This document shows positions 1 to 13,500 of a stretch of DNA of 64,000 nucleotides, one piece after another. The stretch is from Phaeosaccion multiseriatum (lineage: Eukaryota > Ochrophyta, other classes). The first letter of the stretch is position 1; every line of letters starts with the position of its first letter. The notes beneath the pieces were generated by a model that searched no databases, had not been told where the DNA came from, and saw only the letters and a list, made by a program, of their open reading frames with translations. Where the stretch lies: positions 1,550,001 through 1,614,000 of the forward strand of contig OZ218962.1 of NCBI GenBank assembly GCA_965112735.1, in the 5' to 3' direction. The translations under genes were made by a program, and so were the position numbers.

Positions 1-1915
1 CAGCGTGGCGGTTGAGGTCGGCGGTGGCGAGGTCGGTGTGGAGGCCGTTGGGTGTGGGTTCGAAGTCGGTGAGGTCACCGCACCATGCGCGGATGAAGAC
101 GTCCTGGTAGGCAAACGGCGCGGTGGTGCCAGCCTGGCGAGCGGTGTCGATCCACTTCTTCTGCAGGGGGTATATGGAGCAGCAGAAGTTCTTGCTGGCC
201 TCGGGTCGCCCTGTCCGCCACTGCCGCGGTCCGTGTGAAGGGGCTGGTTGCCGTCCTCGGAGAGGCAGATGAGGTCGCGACCCCTCCAGAGGGTGGCGGC
301 GTTGCAAGGGATCGACGAGGGCGGTGCCCGTGAGCACTGCCGCGGTGGTGATGGCGTTGTGGGCGTTCGGGATGTCGCTGGTGATGATCCAGTGGCCGTC
401 CTCGTGAAGCAGTTGTGTAGCCTTGGCGACTCTCTCCATGCCATCCGTGCCAGTGTTGGTGGCAACGCCGAATTGGCCTACGGCCTCGAAGGCGTCCCTG
501 TAGGTGGGCTTGTTGAGGCTGACGTGAGTGGAGTGCAGTAGGCGGGTGGTCGTCTCCTTGATGGCGATGGAGCGTGCTTCCTCGCCGACGGCGTCGAGGC
601 AGCCCTACGAATGGAAGTCTTGTAGGTACTCTGGCAGGCTGCCGAGGGCCTGGCGGACGAGGGTGAGCTCGCTGGTGAGGAGAAGCAGAAGGTCGTTGCC
701 GTGGGCTGGCTTGGTCTTGAAGCATGTCCTTCAGGTGCGCGTAGCGGAGGCCTGAGGGGCGTGGACCCGAATGCCAGCTGGAGTGGGTGAGTGCCTGCCG
801 GATGGCCGCGCGGTGGTCGGTGATGATGGGCTCCTCGTAGCGCTCGGCGTGGTCGGCGAGGTTTTGTCGTGCGACAGTGCGGGCCGCAGTGATGACCGCG
901 TCGAGGGCTTCCGGTTCTGGTTCGCTTGGGTGCTTGCAGGAGAGGGTATCGAAGCTGGCTTGGTTGCGTGGGGGTTGGCGCTCCTTGGGGGAGAGCGCGG
1001 TGGTGGCCTTTGCTGACGTCTCCGGGTCTTGGGGTGAGACTGGCAGCCCGCGATCGTGTGGCAGCCTCTGAGCGCTCCTTCTCCTGATGGGGTCGGCGGC
1101 CTTGGGCGATGCTGATGATGCGGCGCACGTGCTCCTAGATGTCGAGGTCGAGGACAGTAGCGGCCATCTGTTCGCGTGAATAGTTGGGGGCGTGGCCGAT
1201 GAGGAGTGCCAGGAGAAGGTGGCGGAAGTTGGTCCGTGCCCGGACGGTGGTCCAGGCGTCATCTGGGGTGGCCGGCTCCCTGGCCGCGCGGAGGGCGATG
1301 ACGAGTTGCCGGGTGATGTGCAGTTAGAAGGTGGCGAAGGTGTGGCGTTTGCGGGCCTGTTTGGCAGTGGGGAAGGTAAGTCCGCGGAGGTCGAGGAGCG
1401 CCAGTGCCTGATGGTCGGGTGGTCGATGGTCCAATGGGGAAGAGGGAGGGCCTCAGCGCCCGCGCCTTGTACCGCCGCCTCTGCAGGGGGGCCTTGTGCC
1501 GCCGTCGGCCCTCCTCCGGGGGGGGGACGTGTCGCTGGTGGTGGGCCACGGGTGTGGTGATGGTGTCCAGGGCCTGTGCCAGCCGGGCGTGCTGGGCCGG
1601 TGTGATGCGTCTAGTAGCGAGCTGGTTGGCGTAGTGAGTCCTGTTGTTGTCGACGGTGGCGAGGGTGGAGAAGCGGGTGGCGCAGGGTCTGGTTCCGGCG
1701 CGTTGGTCGATGATGCTGACACAGCTCAGTCGGCCCCGGGGGTCGAAGTGAAGGTCTTGGAGGGTGGGAGTGGCCACCCTAATTGGTAGGATAAGTGTGT
1801 GAATGGGTTGATTTCCGCCCCATCTCCATTTCTTAGGTTGTTTATTCCTGTAAGTCAATAGAAACCCCCCCGGGTCCAAGGGCCACGCCATGTCGAGACA
1901 CCGGCGCCTGATCAT
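1..1915 (-). mobile_element. Decayed non-LTR-type reverse transcriptase, left-truncated by window
   Basis: Reading right to left on the minus strand, pieces of one reverse transcriptase appear in different frames. A 'GPRPSGLRYAHLKDML' segment (about 700-770) matches the pre-finger region of non-LTR polymerases. A motif-A-like 'WIITSDIPNAHNAI' follows (about 340-400). A degenerate motif C 'PFAYQDVF' (about 90-120) stands where YADD is expected. Frames change several times and stops intervene, so no intact polymerase can be made. An upstream open stretch (1,259-1,915) could be the same element's N-terminal region. The layout around motif A resembles the element at 55.5-58.0 kb (a GQ-V stretch before motif A, a PLQK/PVQK stretch before motif C), but the two differ too much to be recent copies. 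The element continues beyond the left edge. Confidence 0.6.
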
Positions 1916-2227
1916 CTGCAGCCACCAGATGTGTGGCTCTCGGAGCGTGAGCGAGCCTTCCTGGGACGGCTCAACCGCGGCGCCGGCCTAGCCCTCCATC
2001 TCGACTCTCGACCAGGAGGAGCAGTGGAGGGCACACACGATACGTAATTCTTCCGTTGATTTCCATAAGTCAGTACATTTCTCCCCCGGCCGTGGGCCGG
2101 AGGCCCCCTCCTCTCTTTCTCCTGCTTCCTCTTGCACTCCACCTATTGCTGCTTAATAAAATGCAGTGGGAAGTTAACGTTACTGAGGATGGGTTGTTCA
2201 AGATCTATTTTTTTCTGATTATGTACA

Positions 2228-4547
2228 CTAAAGCCTCCCGTGGGAGAGGGTCGAAAGGCCGGGCCGGAGGCGCAGACGCAGATCCACGATGGCCTTGATG
2301 CTGTCTTTGTTGCTGGGGAAGAAGCTGAGGAAGTAGTCCAGCGGGTCCAGCCAGCGCAAGAGCAGTGTCGGAACGGGTGGTAGCGTCATCTCTGTGGGCC
2401 CAGCCCCATCGCCAGTCCCGGAGGAGGGGAGTAGCGGAGATGAACCTGCCCCCCCCCCGGTGGTGGAGAAAGCGGAGAGCCGCCCCGCCGCCTTCGCAGA
2501 GCCATGGCCCATGCCACTGCCGCCCGCCCCTCCACTGCTGTCCCCACCGGAAGCGGCAGGCGGCGACTGGAGGCCTCCGGTCAAGGAGGAGTGGCGCCAA
2601 TCCTTCGAGAAAAAGGCCGTGAAGAGGGGCTGCCGGAACACCAGCGAGAAGAGTAAAGTAGACACCTTGAAGGCGAAGTCACCTGAGCACACGCAAGACG
2701 GAGAGCGGCACAGAGAGGCACACGTCATGTGTCAGGGAAGCGCAGAGGACGGGACGCTGCAATGCTCTTCATGAGAGCACATCACTTCTTACCGGCAAAG
2801 CCCTCGTACTTGAGGGCGTTCTCAAGCAAGTCGTCTGTGAGGCAGTGCAGCTGGAAGAGCAGGGCGCTGCACCGCGCTGCCAGAGAGACGGCCGAGGCCG
2901 AGGCCGGGACCGAAGTTAAGGGAGGCCCAGAAACCTCGCCGCCCTGCCCGTCTCGATGTTGCTCTTCCTTACTCTCTAGCTGCTGCTGCTCCGAGCTCTG
3001 TGTCCCCACGACACGAACAGAGCGCCTTCGCTGCTCATCCGCCAGCAAGATGTGCTGCTCGAGCTTCTCCAGCGCCATGGCCACGGAGGCGGCAGATCCT
3101 CGCCCCAGCAGCCCCTGCCCCTCGCCAAAGTCCCCTCCCCCCGCCGCAGAGCCCTCCAGGCCAGCGCCGCGGCCCTCGCCCCCTGCATGGTCACGCCCCT
3201 CCCATCCAATCACGCCATCCCGGCCGTCGTACCGGACGCCTCCTTCCCCCCTCCTGTTCGCCCTTCCTCCTCCCTCCTCCCCCCCCCCCGCACCTCCTGC
3301 GGTGTGCCTTCCCGTGTCCGCGCTTTCTGTCTGCGTATCAGCCCTACTGCTGGTCTTCCCCCCTCCACGGACCCCATTCTCCTCCTCCCCCCCCCATCCC
3401 TCACCCCCCGCAACCGCCCTGAGGTGGGCCGCCGCTCCGGGAGGCAGACTCTCTTCCCACTGTCTCCATAGCGCGGAAAAGCTCTTGAGGAAACTCGTGA
3501 TGTTGTCTTCCAGAACCCAAAATGGGTGAGCGTTCTTCGTCCCAGGAGCGAGAAAGAACGTGTGTAAGTTGACCGTGGTCAAGCGTAGACTCACCTGAAC
3601 AGGAGCAGGTGCGGGGGGATAAGAGATGCAATCAAGCAAGACCGATCAGAGCGGGTCAAGTGTGAATTCACAGTAAGAGGATGAGCAAGGTAGCGTCATT
3701 CTCTCTCTCGCTGCACGCACACACGCACACACGCACACACACACGCACTCACGCGGCGGTGCTCTCTGGGGCGGTCCCTGTTGTACAGCACGAGGTGCTC
3801 CTCGATGAACTGCTCCGTCTTGAGCATCTCCAGCATGTCTGCCGAAAGCTGGTCCAGCCGAGGCGTCACCCGCAGAGTCAGCGTGCCCCCCTGCGGCAGA
3901 CCGTACGCTTGGCTCACGCTGTCTTCTGACTGCCACTGAGTGTCGGCCAGCGACCAGCCCTCCGTGTCACTGCGTGGAATCGAAACAAGACAAAACGTGA
4001 GAAGAGGGTTCCGGCGTTGGGGGAGGAACGTGCCGACTCTCAGACTGTGCCCCACCCGCCTACAGGATGTGTCGGCCCGTCAGCGCTTCCGCAGGCACGA
4101 AGAACACGCGCACGCCGACGCTCACACCTTGGACTCACCGGGTCGAGCAGCCAACGCCCACCCCTCCGAGGGAGACTGTTCTTTTCTCGTCCCCACCTGG
4201 CGCCGACATGCTCAAAAAGAGAGGCCCCACATCGAAAAAGCGACTATTGTTCCGCACTACACACACCACCGGCTCCGCCTTGAGGTTGGAGACCACGACT
4301 CGGCCGTCGCTGCAGCCCTCCTCAAGCACGTACTTGGCCTTCCTCGGGTCCGCGCCGCCCCGCCCTCCGGCAGTGCCACCTCCTCCTCCGCCAGATCCTG
4401 CTCCTCCTGCTCCTCCTGGTGCTGCTGCCGCCGTCGCTCTCACCGTCCGATCAGCCTCGGCTCTAAACTCCCCCGTGTCTGCAGACACACTTGTCAAGAG
4501 GGAGTGGGCACTTAGCGTTGCTCTCAGCGACTTCCGAGAACCCGGCG

Positions 4548-4579
<32 letters not shown>

Positions 4580-7500
4580 TGATTCAATGGCGGCGCTTCC
4601 ATTCCCCCACCCAGTGCGGAGGAAGAGGTCAGCAGCGACGACATCGACCCCGACGAGGAGGACAGCACCGGCGCGGCAAGGAAAAGAAGGCCTGCCGTGT
4701 TGCCAATGTTGCCAAGGTCCTTGCTTAGGGCAGGGTTGTCCGCTTCGTTCCGAGAAGCTCCCTTCGAGTTTGCATGCCATCCTCCCATCGCCTTGGCCGC
4801 GAGGTGGGGTAAGCGGCACCTGCAACAAACGGAGCACCCGTTCGTGACTTAGAACGACGGCTCATTGCGCGTGTGTGTGTGTCCCCGCCCCGCACCCACA
4901 CTCCCTCCCACCCACCCACCCACTCACCTTGCTACGAGGCGAACCACCGCGTGATAGTCCTTGACAAGCCGGCAGGTCACAAAGAGCTGCTCATTGACCT
5001 CCGCCCACTCCTCGCCAGAGTTGGGAGGGAAGCGTGGGCGATAGTGACAAAACACTTGGACCTGTGACGCGTACAATCGCAATTTCTTCAGATGCATTAT
5101 CTTGTCGTGGGCATCGACTTCGATGCGTGTCTGCACTCTTCTCTTACCTTGGTACCCGCCTCGATGGTGATACTTTTGCACTGTTTGAGGGTCACGGCCG
5201 ACAGAGAGAAGCACAGTTCGTGCTGGGACAGAGAAGAGGACAGCTGCCACACACCACGCCAATACACAGAGCGTAGCCACACAGAGCCAAGTCCGAAGAG
5301 GAAAGGAGGGGAGGGGAGGGGAGGAGGGCGCCGAAGAGAGAAGAGAGGGGTATGGTAAGCCACAGAGAGCACACGACATGTCATCCCTTCCCCCCATTCC
5401 TCCCGCAGTATGTCAAAAGCGAGAGAGTGATTCCCCCCCAATTCCTCCCGCTGTGTCTTAATCGCCATGTTCAGCACCTGGAACTCCAGTGGGATTTTGC
5501 TTTGGTTGTGGATCACGAAGGAGCGCCGCCTGTACAGAATGCCCTCGCACACTTCCCCGTACACCAACACATTCTCCGCAGACACAGGAGACGCCAGCAC
5601 CTAAGGCCGGACAGGGGCAGGGGTGGAGAGAGACTGTCAAGGAGGAGCGCCCACGTCTCAGTCTCGGGAGCCGCGGCTGTCTCACTCACCTCAAAGGCCT
5701 GCGAGTGCTTGCCTGCCCCGTCCGTCTCCACCACCTCCATCTCCAGCCGCACGAACTTGAGATCCGCGGCGTTCTCCACATTCTCCAGCACCATGTACGT
5801 GCTGTACAGCCCCACACGGGACCTTGAGGGGGGGGCATAAGCATGGCGCGGCGTAAGTAAGGGACCGCATGGCAACTCTCCATGCAGCAAGCAGAGGCTT
5901 GAACACTTGCTCACTCTCCCTCCCTCCCTCACCTGTTGAAGTACAGTGTGACATCCCGCACCTCTCCCCCGCACACCTCGCCCCGGAAGGTGGTGCTCGC
6001 TGCGGCGCCAAGAGTGACCCAGTCGGCGTCGGAGCTCTGCAGCATGTGCAACACGAAGCCTACCCCCCTGGGGCTGGGGCTACCCGACCCGCCCCCCGGG
6101 GCCTAAAAGTGTCCATTGGAAGTGAGAAAAGTAAGTGCCTGTGCTTTTCTCTTCTCTCTGGGCACATGTTGGAATGGTCAGGCACCCTCCTTCTCCCCCT
6201 CTTCTCCTCTCGCACACAGTCTCAGTCCCTGCACGCACTCACCTGCAGCCGCTGCTGCTGCTGCTGGTGCTGCCCTGAAGACGACCCTTCAAGCCCGATG
6301 CTGACCTCCCACGTCAACGAATCTGAAGTGGCCATGTGCTGGCCGAGGTCAATCTCGTACCGCGAAGACTCCGCAGCAATGGGCGTGCATCTGCTCAGGC
6401 TCAGCACAGGGAGGGGGCGGCGGGCGCTGGAGTCGCCAAGAGCGGTGCTTCCGCCCTCGGAGGGTATGCGGGCGGCGAGGGAACCACTGCTTCTCGCCGT
6501 AAGGCCTCTGCCACTCGCCTCGCTCGTCTTGCCGCCTGACGCCGGAGCATCTTCCTTCGTCTCTGGCACAGTTTCGTGCCCTTGCAGGTGCCCCCGGTGC
6601 CCCCGTCCCGTTCGCTTCTCCACTCCAGCGCCGGTCCCACTCGCGTCCTCCCTCCCCACTTGAGGACCCTCAATCCTCCCTCCTCGCTTCCCCTCGCCCC
6701 TTCCTTCCCCACCTCCTCCGCCTTCATCGTCCTCTGTGGAGAGGCTAAAGTCTCCCGGCGCCTGCGTACAGCCCACTGCTGCCTTGTCGACGTCGGACAT
6801 TCTACTCCCCGCTGACGGAAGGGACAGAGCAACGGAAACTTGCTGCGTCGGATACCCGCCCAGCTCTTCTGGGCTACTGCTGCTGCTGCTGCTGCTGGAT
6901 CCTTGGTCCATGATCCTCAGTGCTAGAACAGCGGTGTCTTGGCCTATCTGCTCGACCTCAGCGTCTTCAAGCCCCGCGCCTATGACCATACGAAAGGCAG
7001 CACATTGCACATGCATTGGATTTGATTGGGAATGAGAGAATGACACCAAAACCGCACAAGTCGAGCACAGCAACTTCCCCCCTCACCTGCAGGTTCCTCC
7101 GTCACCGGCTGCAGCGTGACCTTGACGAGCTGTTTCCCGCCAGGGGGGATGCGTCCTTCCGAGGGGACGGCTTTCACTGCCACAGCCTCCGTCAACACCG
7201 TAGCGGCGGCGTCGCCGCCCTCCGCCTTGTCTGCGCCACCCTCGCAGCCCTGGGTCTTCTCCACACTTCCTCCTTGCGACTGGAGGTCGAAGACGAGCCC
7301 TGGTCGTTTGAACCTTCCCATGGGGGTAATGGCGAAGGAGACCGCCCTGTGCGCGCAGGGGTTGACGAGGTGGAAAAAGCTCGACCCTTCCTGTCCGCCT
7401 CGCCCGCTCGCCCCACTCCCACCCGCGGCATAGGGCCTCAGCTTCAGCACGGTCAAGGCTTGTCCCGGAGCAGCCGCAGCCGCAGCAGCTTCTGCACCTC

Positions 7501-10500
7501 CTTCATCCCCGCTCCCAGCATCGAGCCACAGGGTCACTGCCGCAGGAGAGACTGCGAAGGTGGGGCCCGCCTGGAGGTTGCCGTACAGGGAGACGGTCTC
7601 CGTGAGAATGACTTGGTCCTCGCTCAGCGTGGACAGAGGCCGCAGGTGGTGATCTCCCCCTGCGGCGTCCTGCCCGTAGCTGTAGGTGCTACGAGCCGCC
7701 TCCTCCGCCCCGGCCTCGTCTGCTCGAGTCGCGTCGGACAGCAGGCCCACCTGCAAGGAAGGAAGGAAGGAAGGAAGGAAGCTTTGGTCTCATTGCACCC
7801 TTCCTCGCATCACTTCCCCATGCTTCCATCTCAGTCACTCACCCTCAGCAACACCTTGCCCAGGCGCTGTCCAGCTTCCTGCTTCGTACCAATCTGCCTC
7901 TCAGCCTGCTGCCACCAGCCCTGTGGAATGCGAGAGCCCGGCAAGGCACGCCCCTTCACCTTGAGTGAGGCCGTCTCCTGAGGCGAAAGGGCCAAGGATA
8001 AGGCCGCCGTCTTTGAGAAGCTGGCCATGAGCTCTGCCTCGAGCTCCACCACGCCGCCCAACATGGGCTCGACCTCGACACTCATCTCCACCACCACCGC
8101 CTCGCTGAAGATGTTCTTTAAAGACATGAGGCTGCTACACAGTGCTGTGGCCAAGTCCGCTCGTGCGGGGGCACCTCCTTGCCCCACTCCCGCCTCTCCT
8201 CCACCGCGGGCGGCAGCAGCAGCGGCGGCGGCCGCAGCAGCAGCAAGCTCCACCGCAGCCAGAGGAGGTGGTACAAGCAGGGGAGGCAGACTCAGCCGGG
8301 AGGTCGCCGGGTCCGCTACATGTGTAATGATTTGCTGCTCCGCGCTGCCGCCGCCATGCCCGCCAACAGCCGCGGCGTCTGCTGGAGAACCACCTGCCCC
8401 ACCTGCCCCCGCCCCTTCCTCCTCGCAGGTCAGTGGCTCCCCCGCGGGGTCCATGAGCTGCAGCACCTTGTCCACCACAGTGGCGCGCACCTGTTGTGCA
8501 AGCAGTTGAAGCAGAGGCGATCGATCAGTTGACCTCGGGTAGAGAGAAAAGAGCCCGAACAGAGGTGGGGGGAGGGTTCACTAAGGACCTGTTCCCACCG
8601 CTCGCTCACCGCTCACCTCTACGTCTCTCCAGTCGTTGTCGTCCGCCATGTTCTGCACGCGAAAATGGAAAGACGCCGCTCCCACCACCACGCTCTCCGT
8701 GTGGCCTAGGGTGAGCTGGAAGTCGATGCTCCTCGTGCCCTGCGGCTCCAGCCATATCACTTCGAGGCCAGTCTGCGGGGGCGGCCAAGACGACGCCAGA
8801 GAAGTGCCTTGCGAGACTTTACCGAACGCTGCCTCACTTGCTTCTTCCTGAGGAGAAGCGGAGTCCTCCTGTATCGCTGGCACTGCACGCAGCTCCGCAG
8901 GGAGATGCTCCAACGTCACGGCGATGCGAAAGTCGCAGCAGTTGAACACCTTCAGCTGTGGTGTGAGAGAGGGGAGCGCGGGGTTTGAGAGTCACAGCGG
9001 GGGGTGCACGGCACTCGCCAGCAACGCACACACGCACACCACACACAACACACGCACCTGGAAGCGCTTGCCCCCCCTGCTCAAGGCCGAGTGGCCCAGC
9101 GTGCCGAGCTCAATCACGTCGGTGGCCACGCCGATGCGCGGGCAGCAGTACACGCCCTCCAGCCTCACGAGCTTGCACAGCTCCATCTCGCTGTACCCCA
9201 TGCTGCGACTCCCCTCACGCCCCTCTCCGCTCCCCAACGCGTCCTTCATTGAAATTTTGATCTGCGGGGGCACACAGTTCGAGCCCGCCCGCGTGCATCG
9301 GACCTCTGTCTCTGAGAAGTGCCGTGAGGGCCGCACTGTGTCGCGTGAGGGAGGTGATTGCGATTCCCCCTCATCACTCGCATCACGATGTGCACGTCCG
9401 CAAGAGTGAGCTAGCGCGATGACTCCGGACACAGGGATGGCCTCGCCTCTCGAAACGGCCTCTCCGAGCAGAGGTCGGGTGCTGCCCCCCTTGACGAAGG
9501 ACACAAAGAGCGTCACAGAGGCGTTGAAGGGCAGATGCACGCCTTTGCCGCACAGGCACAGCACCGACGGGTTGTCGGGGATACCCCTCACCGCCACCCC
9601 TCCCGCCGTAACGTAGCTCTGCATGTCGGGAGGGGTCTCAATGGCCACGCCTGGCACGAGGCAAGACGCGACAGGGGCAGACGAGGTGAGTGCTTGTGTG
9701 TGTCCATCGAGGGGGGGGCTGCCCTCCTCGCTCTCCCCTCACTCACCGTCGCCGGAGGACAGAGACACCATCACGGGCAGGTTGGAGTAGGGATAGAGGA
9801 TTATACCGTCCTTCTCCAAGGTGTTGCTCACGGTGATGCTTCTCTGAGACACCTCCCCCCTTCCGTACAGGCCTTGGTAGAAGGTTAGATAGTCCGAGAG
9901 GTAGTCCAGGGGCACGTCCACGCTCTGTCCATTGATGAGCCGCGTCCGCTCCTGATCATGACAAGACAGAGCACAAGAAAGGAGTCAGTCCACCTTCTCT
10001 TGACCTCCACAACTGCCACTAAACCAGCCCCCCCTGCGGCAGACTTACCCTCTCGAGGTGGCTGTAGTCGAGTATGCCGGGGAGGATTCTGCAAGGAACG
10101 GTCTCCCACGCCCCACTGCCGCCACGGAGGGAATCGCTGCTGGGTACTTCGTCGTCGTGTTCGCGGTCCTCACCGCCTGCTGAGCGATGCCTCCTTGGGG
10201 ACCCGCGCCGGAGCTGATGGGTCGCAAGGGAGCCGCTGGCAGCAGCCGCCAGGGCAGCAGCAGCGGGTTGGAGGCTCTCAGAGAAGGCGTCGGTGAGGGC
10301 ACCGCCAAAGCTGCCGCTGCCACCTGTTGTTGGAGGGCAAACAGCCGCGAGGCAAGGCGAAGCAGCAACGTCAAAAGTTAGCAACCCTCCTCTCTGTGTC
10401 CCGTGGCTTGGTGCGAACAAGAGCACAAGAGCCACGCACCTCCGTACACGTCGGCCATGCTGTTGTGCCTCGTGGCAGGGCCCGTGGGCGAGACGAACAC

Positions 10501-13500
10501 AGGGAATGTGCTGCTCATGGTGACGAGGGGGGGGAGGAAGTGATCTTCGCCGTTGCGAAGACGCCCCAGTGGCGGCTGTGAGTCCGAGAGGGAGATGAGC
10601 TTCTTGGTCTCCTCCACCTCCGCCTCGACGCCGTCTCCGTCTCCGTGGGGGGAGGGAGGGGGCGCGCCGATCTCCAGTCCGACACTGCCCTTGTCTACAA
10701 AAATCTGAGAGAGAGACACAGAGAGAGAGAGAAGAGCTTGGGTATTTACTTCCGTGCATAGAGAAGAGAAGGAAAGTGATGGCGCACTTTGGACCGACGT
10801 ACCTGCACCAGATGAGTGGCGGTGGTTGGCGCCCCCCCCCCCGGGTCGGAGAGGTTGCGCACGGTCACCTGATGCTGGAACAGGCCTGTGAAGCGCTTGA
10901 ACAGACAGGCGTAGCGCACTACAAGGCGGGAGGCGGGGCCCATCGTGCCTCGCTGCGGGCTCATGAGCACGAACTGCGCCTGCCCCTCCGGCATAGAGTC
11001 GAGACAGCGCTCCAAGAGCTCTTTGTCATTGCTCTCGTCGCCATGCGCCCCCTCTCCCTCCTTCGTCTTCTCCTTTGAGGAGGGGTAAATACTCTCCTGC
11101 CCTAACAGCTCGTAGTCCAGAGGAAGCCCCTTCGTCACGTTCTGGAGAGTCAGCGAGCCCAGGACCGGTTTCGTCGCTGAGAGGGGCAGGAAAAAGGCAA
11201 TAGACCGACGGAGGGGACGATGCGCAAAGGGTAAATTTGATACTCTGACCCGCCAAGAGCGTTGTCCCCCACCTCACCTTCACTGGTGTGCAGCCACGAG
11301 AACTCGGCAGCCCGTGGCCGCACCCTGAGCAAGCTCACACCAACGGTCCCCACGAACTTGACTGTGAACTCGAACAGCTTGCTGGGGGGGCTCGAGTCCA
11401 TGGGGAGGCAGACCGTCGTAGGCACGCCTCCAGCTGCCCCTCTCCCTGCCCCCCCTCCCCTTCCTCCTCCTCCTCCTCCTCCTCCTCCTACTCCTCCTCC
11501 TCCTCCTCCTCCTCCTCCTCTGGAGTCTGCCAAGGCCAACACCTCCTTCTTGGGGACCGCAAAAGAAGTGGTGCTGCCGCTGCTGCTGCTGTTGCTGGCA
11601 CCGTCTCCCCCCCCTGCCCCCAGCCTTCGGCCCTGCTCCTCCGGGTCGCTTTTGCTGAAGCCCAGCAAGCGAATCCCGCCCACCAGCTGGCGGCAGTCGC
11701 CTGTCTGATACGCCGCCTCCGGCAGCACGGGCCTCAAGCCGATGTACAAGTGGACAGCGCAGCCCTTGCGCAGGCAGAAGTCCACCACTTGGGAAGAGGC
11801 GTCCCCGCTGGGGTCAGAGTAGATGAAACACTGCTTGCGCAGGTTGGAGATGGCCGTGAGGAACAGGTTCACCGAGCTGACGTTCTCCACCAAGAGAGGG
11901 CGCAGTCGCTCCGTCCCCTCGGAAACTTTGTTGGGCGCGAGGCTGGGTACATCTGCGGAGTCTGCCGGCCACGGGGCCGCGCACCAGCTCGACCTGCCGC
12001 TGCCTTGCGCAGGCAGGTACCAGTAGCCCATAGATAGCTCCTTGAGTTTACCCCCCCCCGTGGGGTCCAGCTCGGGTAGCTTCACATACATGCGGGGCGA
12101 GACAATCGCGGCGACTGTGACCGCGGCCTGGTCATGCTTGTTCTGAAGGTTCCTGACAACAATGTCGTGCTGCCAGCGCCCTTCTGCGGTGGCCTGGAAG
12201 CTGTAGGCAATGTCCTGACTCTCCCCCGGACCGAGGCAGCCCGTCTGCGGCTTGAAGGAGATGAGGTTGGTGCTCGGCTTCTGCAGCATCATCAGCACGT
12301 AGTTCACAGGCGCAGGACTCTGCTTTGAGGCCGTCACGCAAAAGCTGCCCTCGCGCACCTGCGTAGGGGAGTGCAAGACGAAGGAGGGAGGGAGGAACGG
12401 AGGGAGGGTGGGAGGAGGGGATAAGTGCGGAATGTGCAGTGGGCAGAAGAAGCGAAGGAGGGAAAGTAGGATTGCAGGCATGTCAGCCCTCACCTCGTCT
12501 AAGCGGAGAGTCCCAACGTCGAGCTTGCGCTTCACGATGAGGTAGCTCTTCGGGAGCGACTCCAGAACCACGGGGAGAGTCGCGCTGCGGGAGGGCACCT
12601 GCCTACTGTAACTCAGACTGATGTCGCCCTTCCCTTCGCTCTCTTGAGCGGCATCTGACGGGTATCCTAGCCGCTCTTGCTCTTGCTCAGTCATCGCAGA
12701 CCCGACGCCCCCCGGTGGCCGAGGGGTGAGAGAAGCCTCCTCTCCGACACTGCTGCTGCTGCCGCTGCTCACGTGCTCGATGGTGGACACAATGACTCTG
12801 CCAAAGGTGCTGGTAACTTCAGGCGGAGTGATGGCCATGGCCAGCATTATCTTCACGTCCAAGTAGCTCCCTGCGTGAAGCACCGCCACCAGCACATCGC
12901 TGCACACACAGCATTCGGAGCAGGCGTGGTGGCGTGGTGCGAGCGATCTTAGGTCGAGCGTAACAGGCAGACATCCAGGGAAGGCCTAAAAGGCTGCTTT
13001 GCCTCAACTCCCCACGCACCCACGCACCCACGCACCCACACGGTTACCTGTAGTTGGAGAGCACATCTGCCTCTGTGACGCTCTCTCTCTCGGAGACCCT
13101 CCTCAGGGGCCCATCCATGAGGCGGAAGCGGAAGGGGTGATGCGCATTGTCTTCAGAAAGCTCGCCTCGATGGCTGGAGCTAAGCCACTCTTGGGGCGAG
13201 GCAATCTCGGGCAGTACCACCGGACCCAGCGACGAGCGCCGAGCCTCTCCACCCTCCGGGGAGGCAGACAGACTAGCGCTCCTTGTGGCGGTGGGGCCAT
13301 CAGCGGAGGAGCCAGGAGCAGAGGGGATAGGAGCCGCCATCCACGATATCTTGACCATGAGGTCGCGCTGCACGAGCGAGTGGACGGTGAAGAGGCCCGT
13401 GGAGGCGTCGAAGCAGGGCTTGGACGTGTCGGACGTGTTGAACACCATCTTGATCATGCGGGTCATCGCCGGCGCTCTCTCCTTGTCCTTGCTGCCGTAC

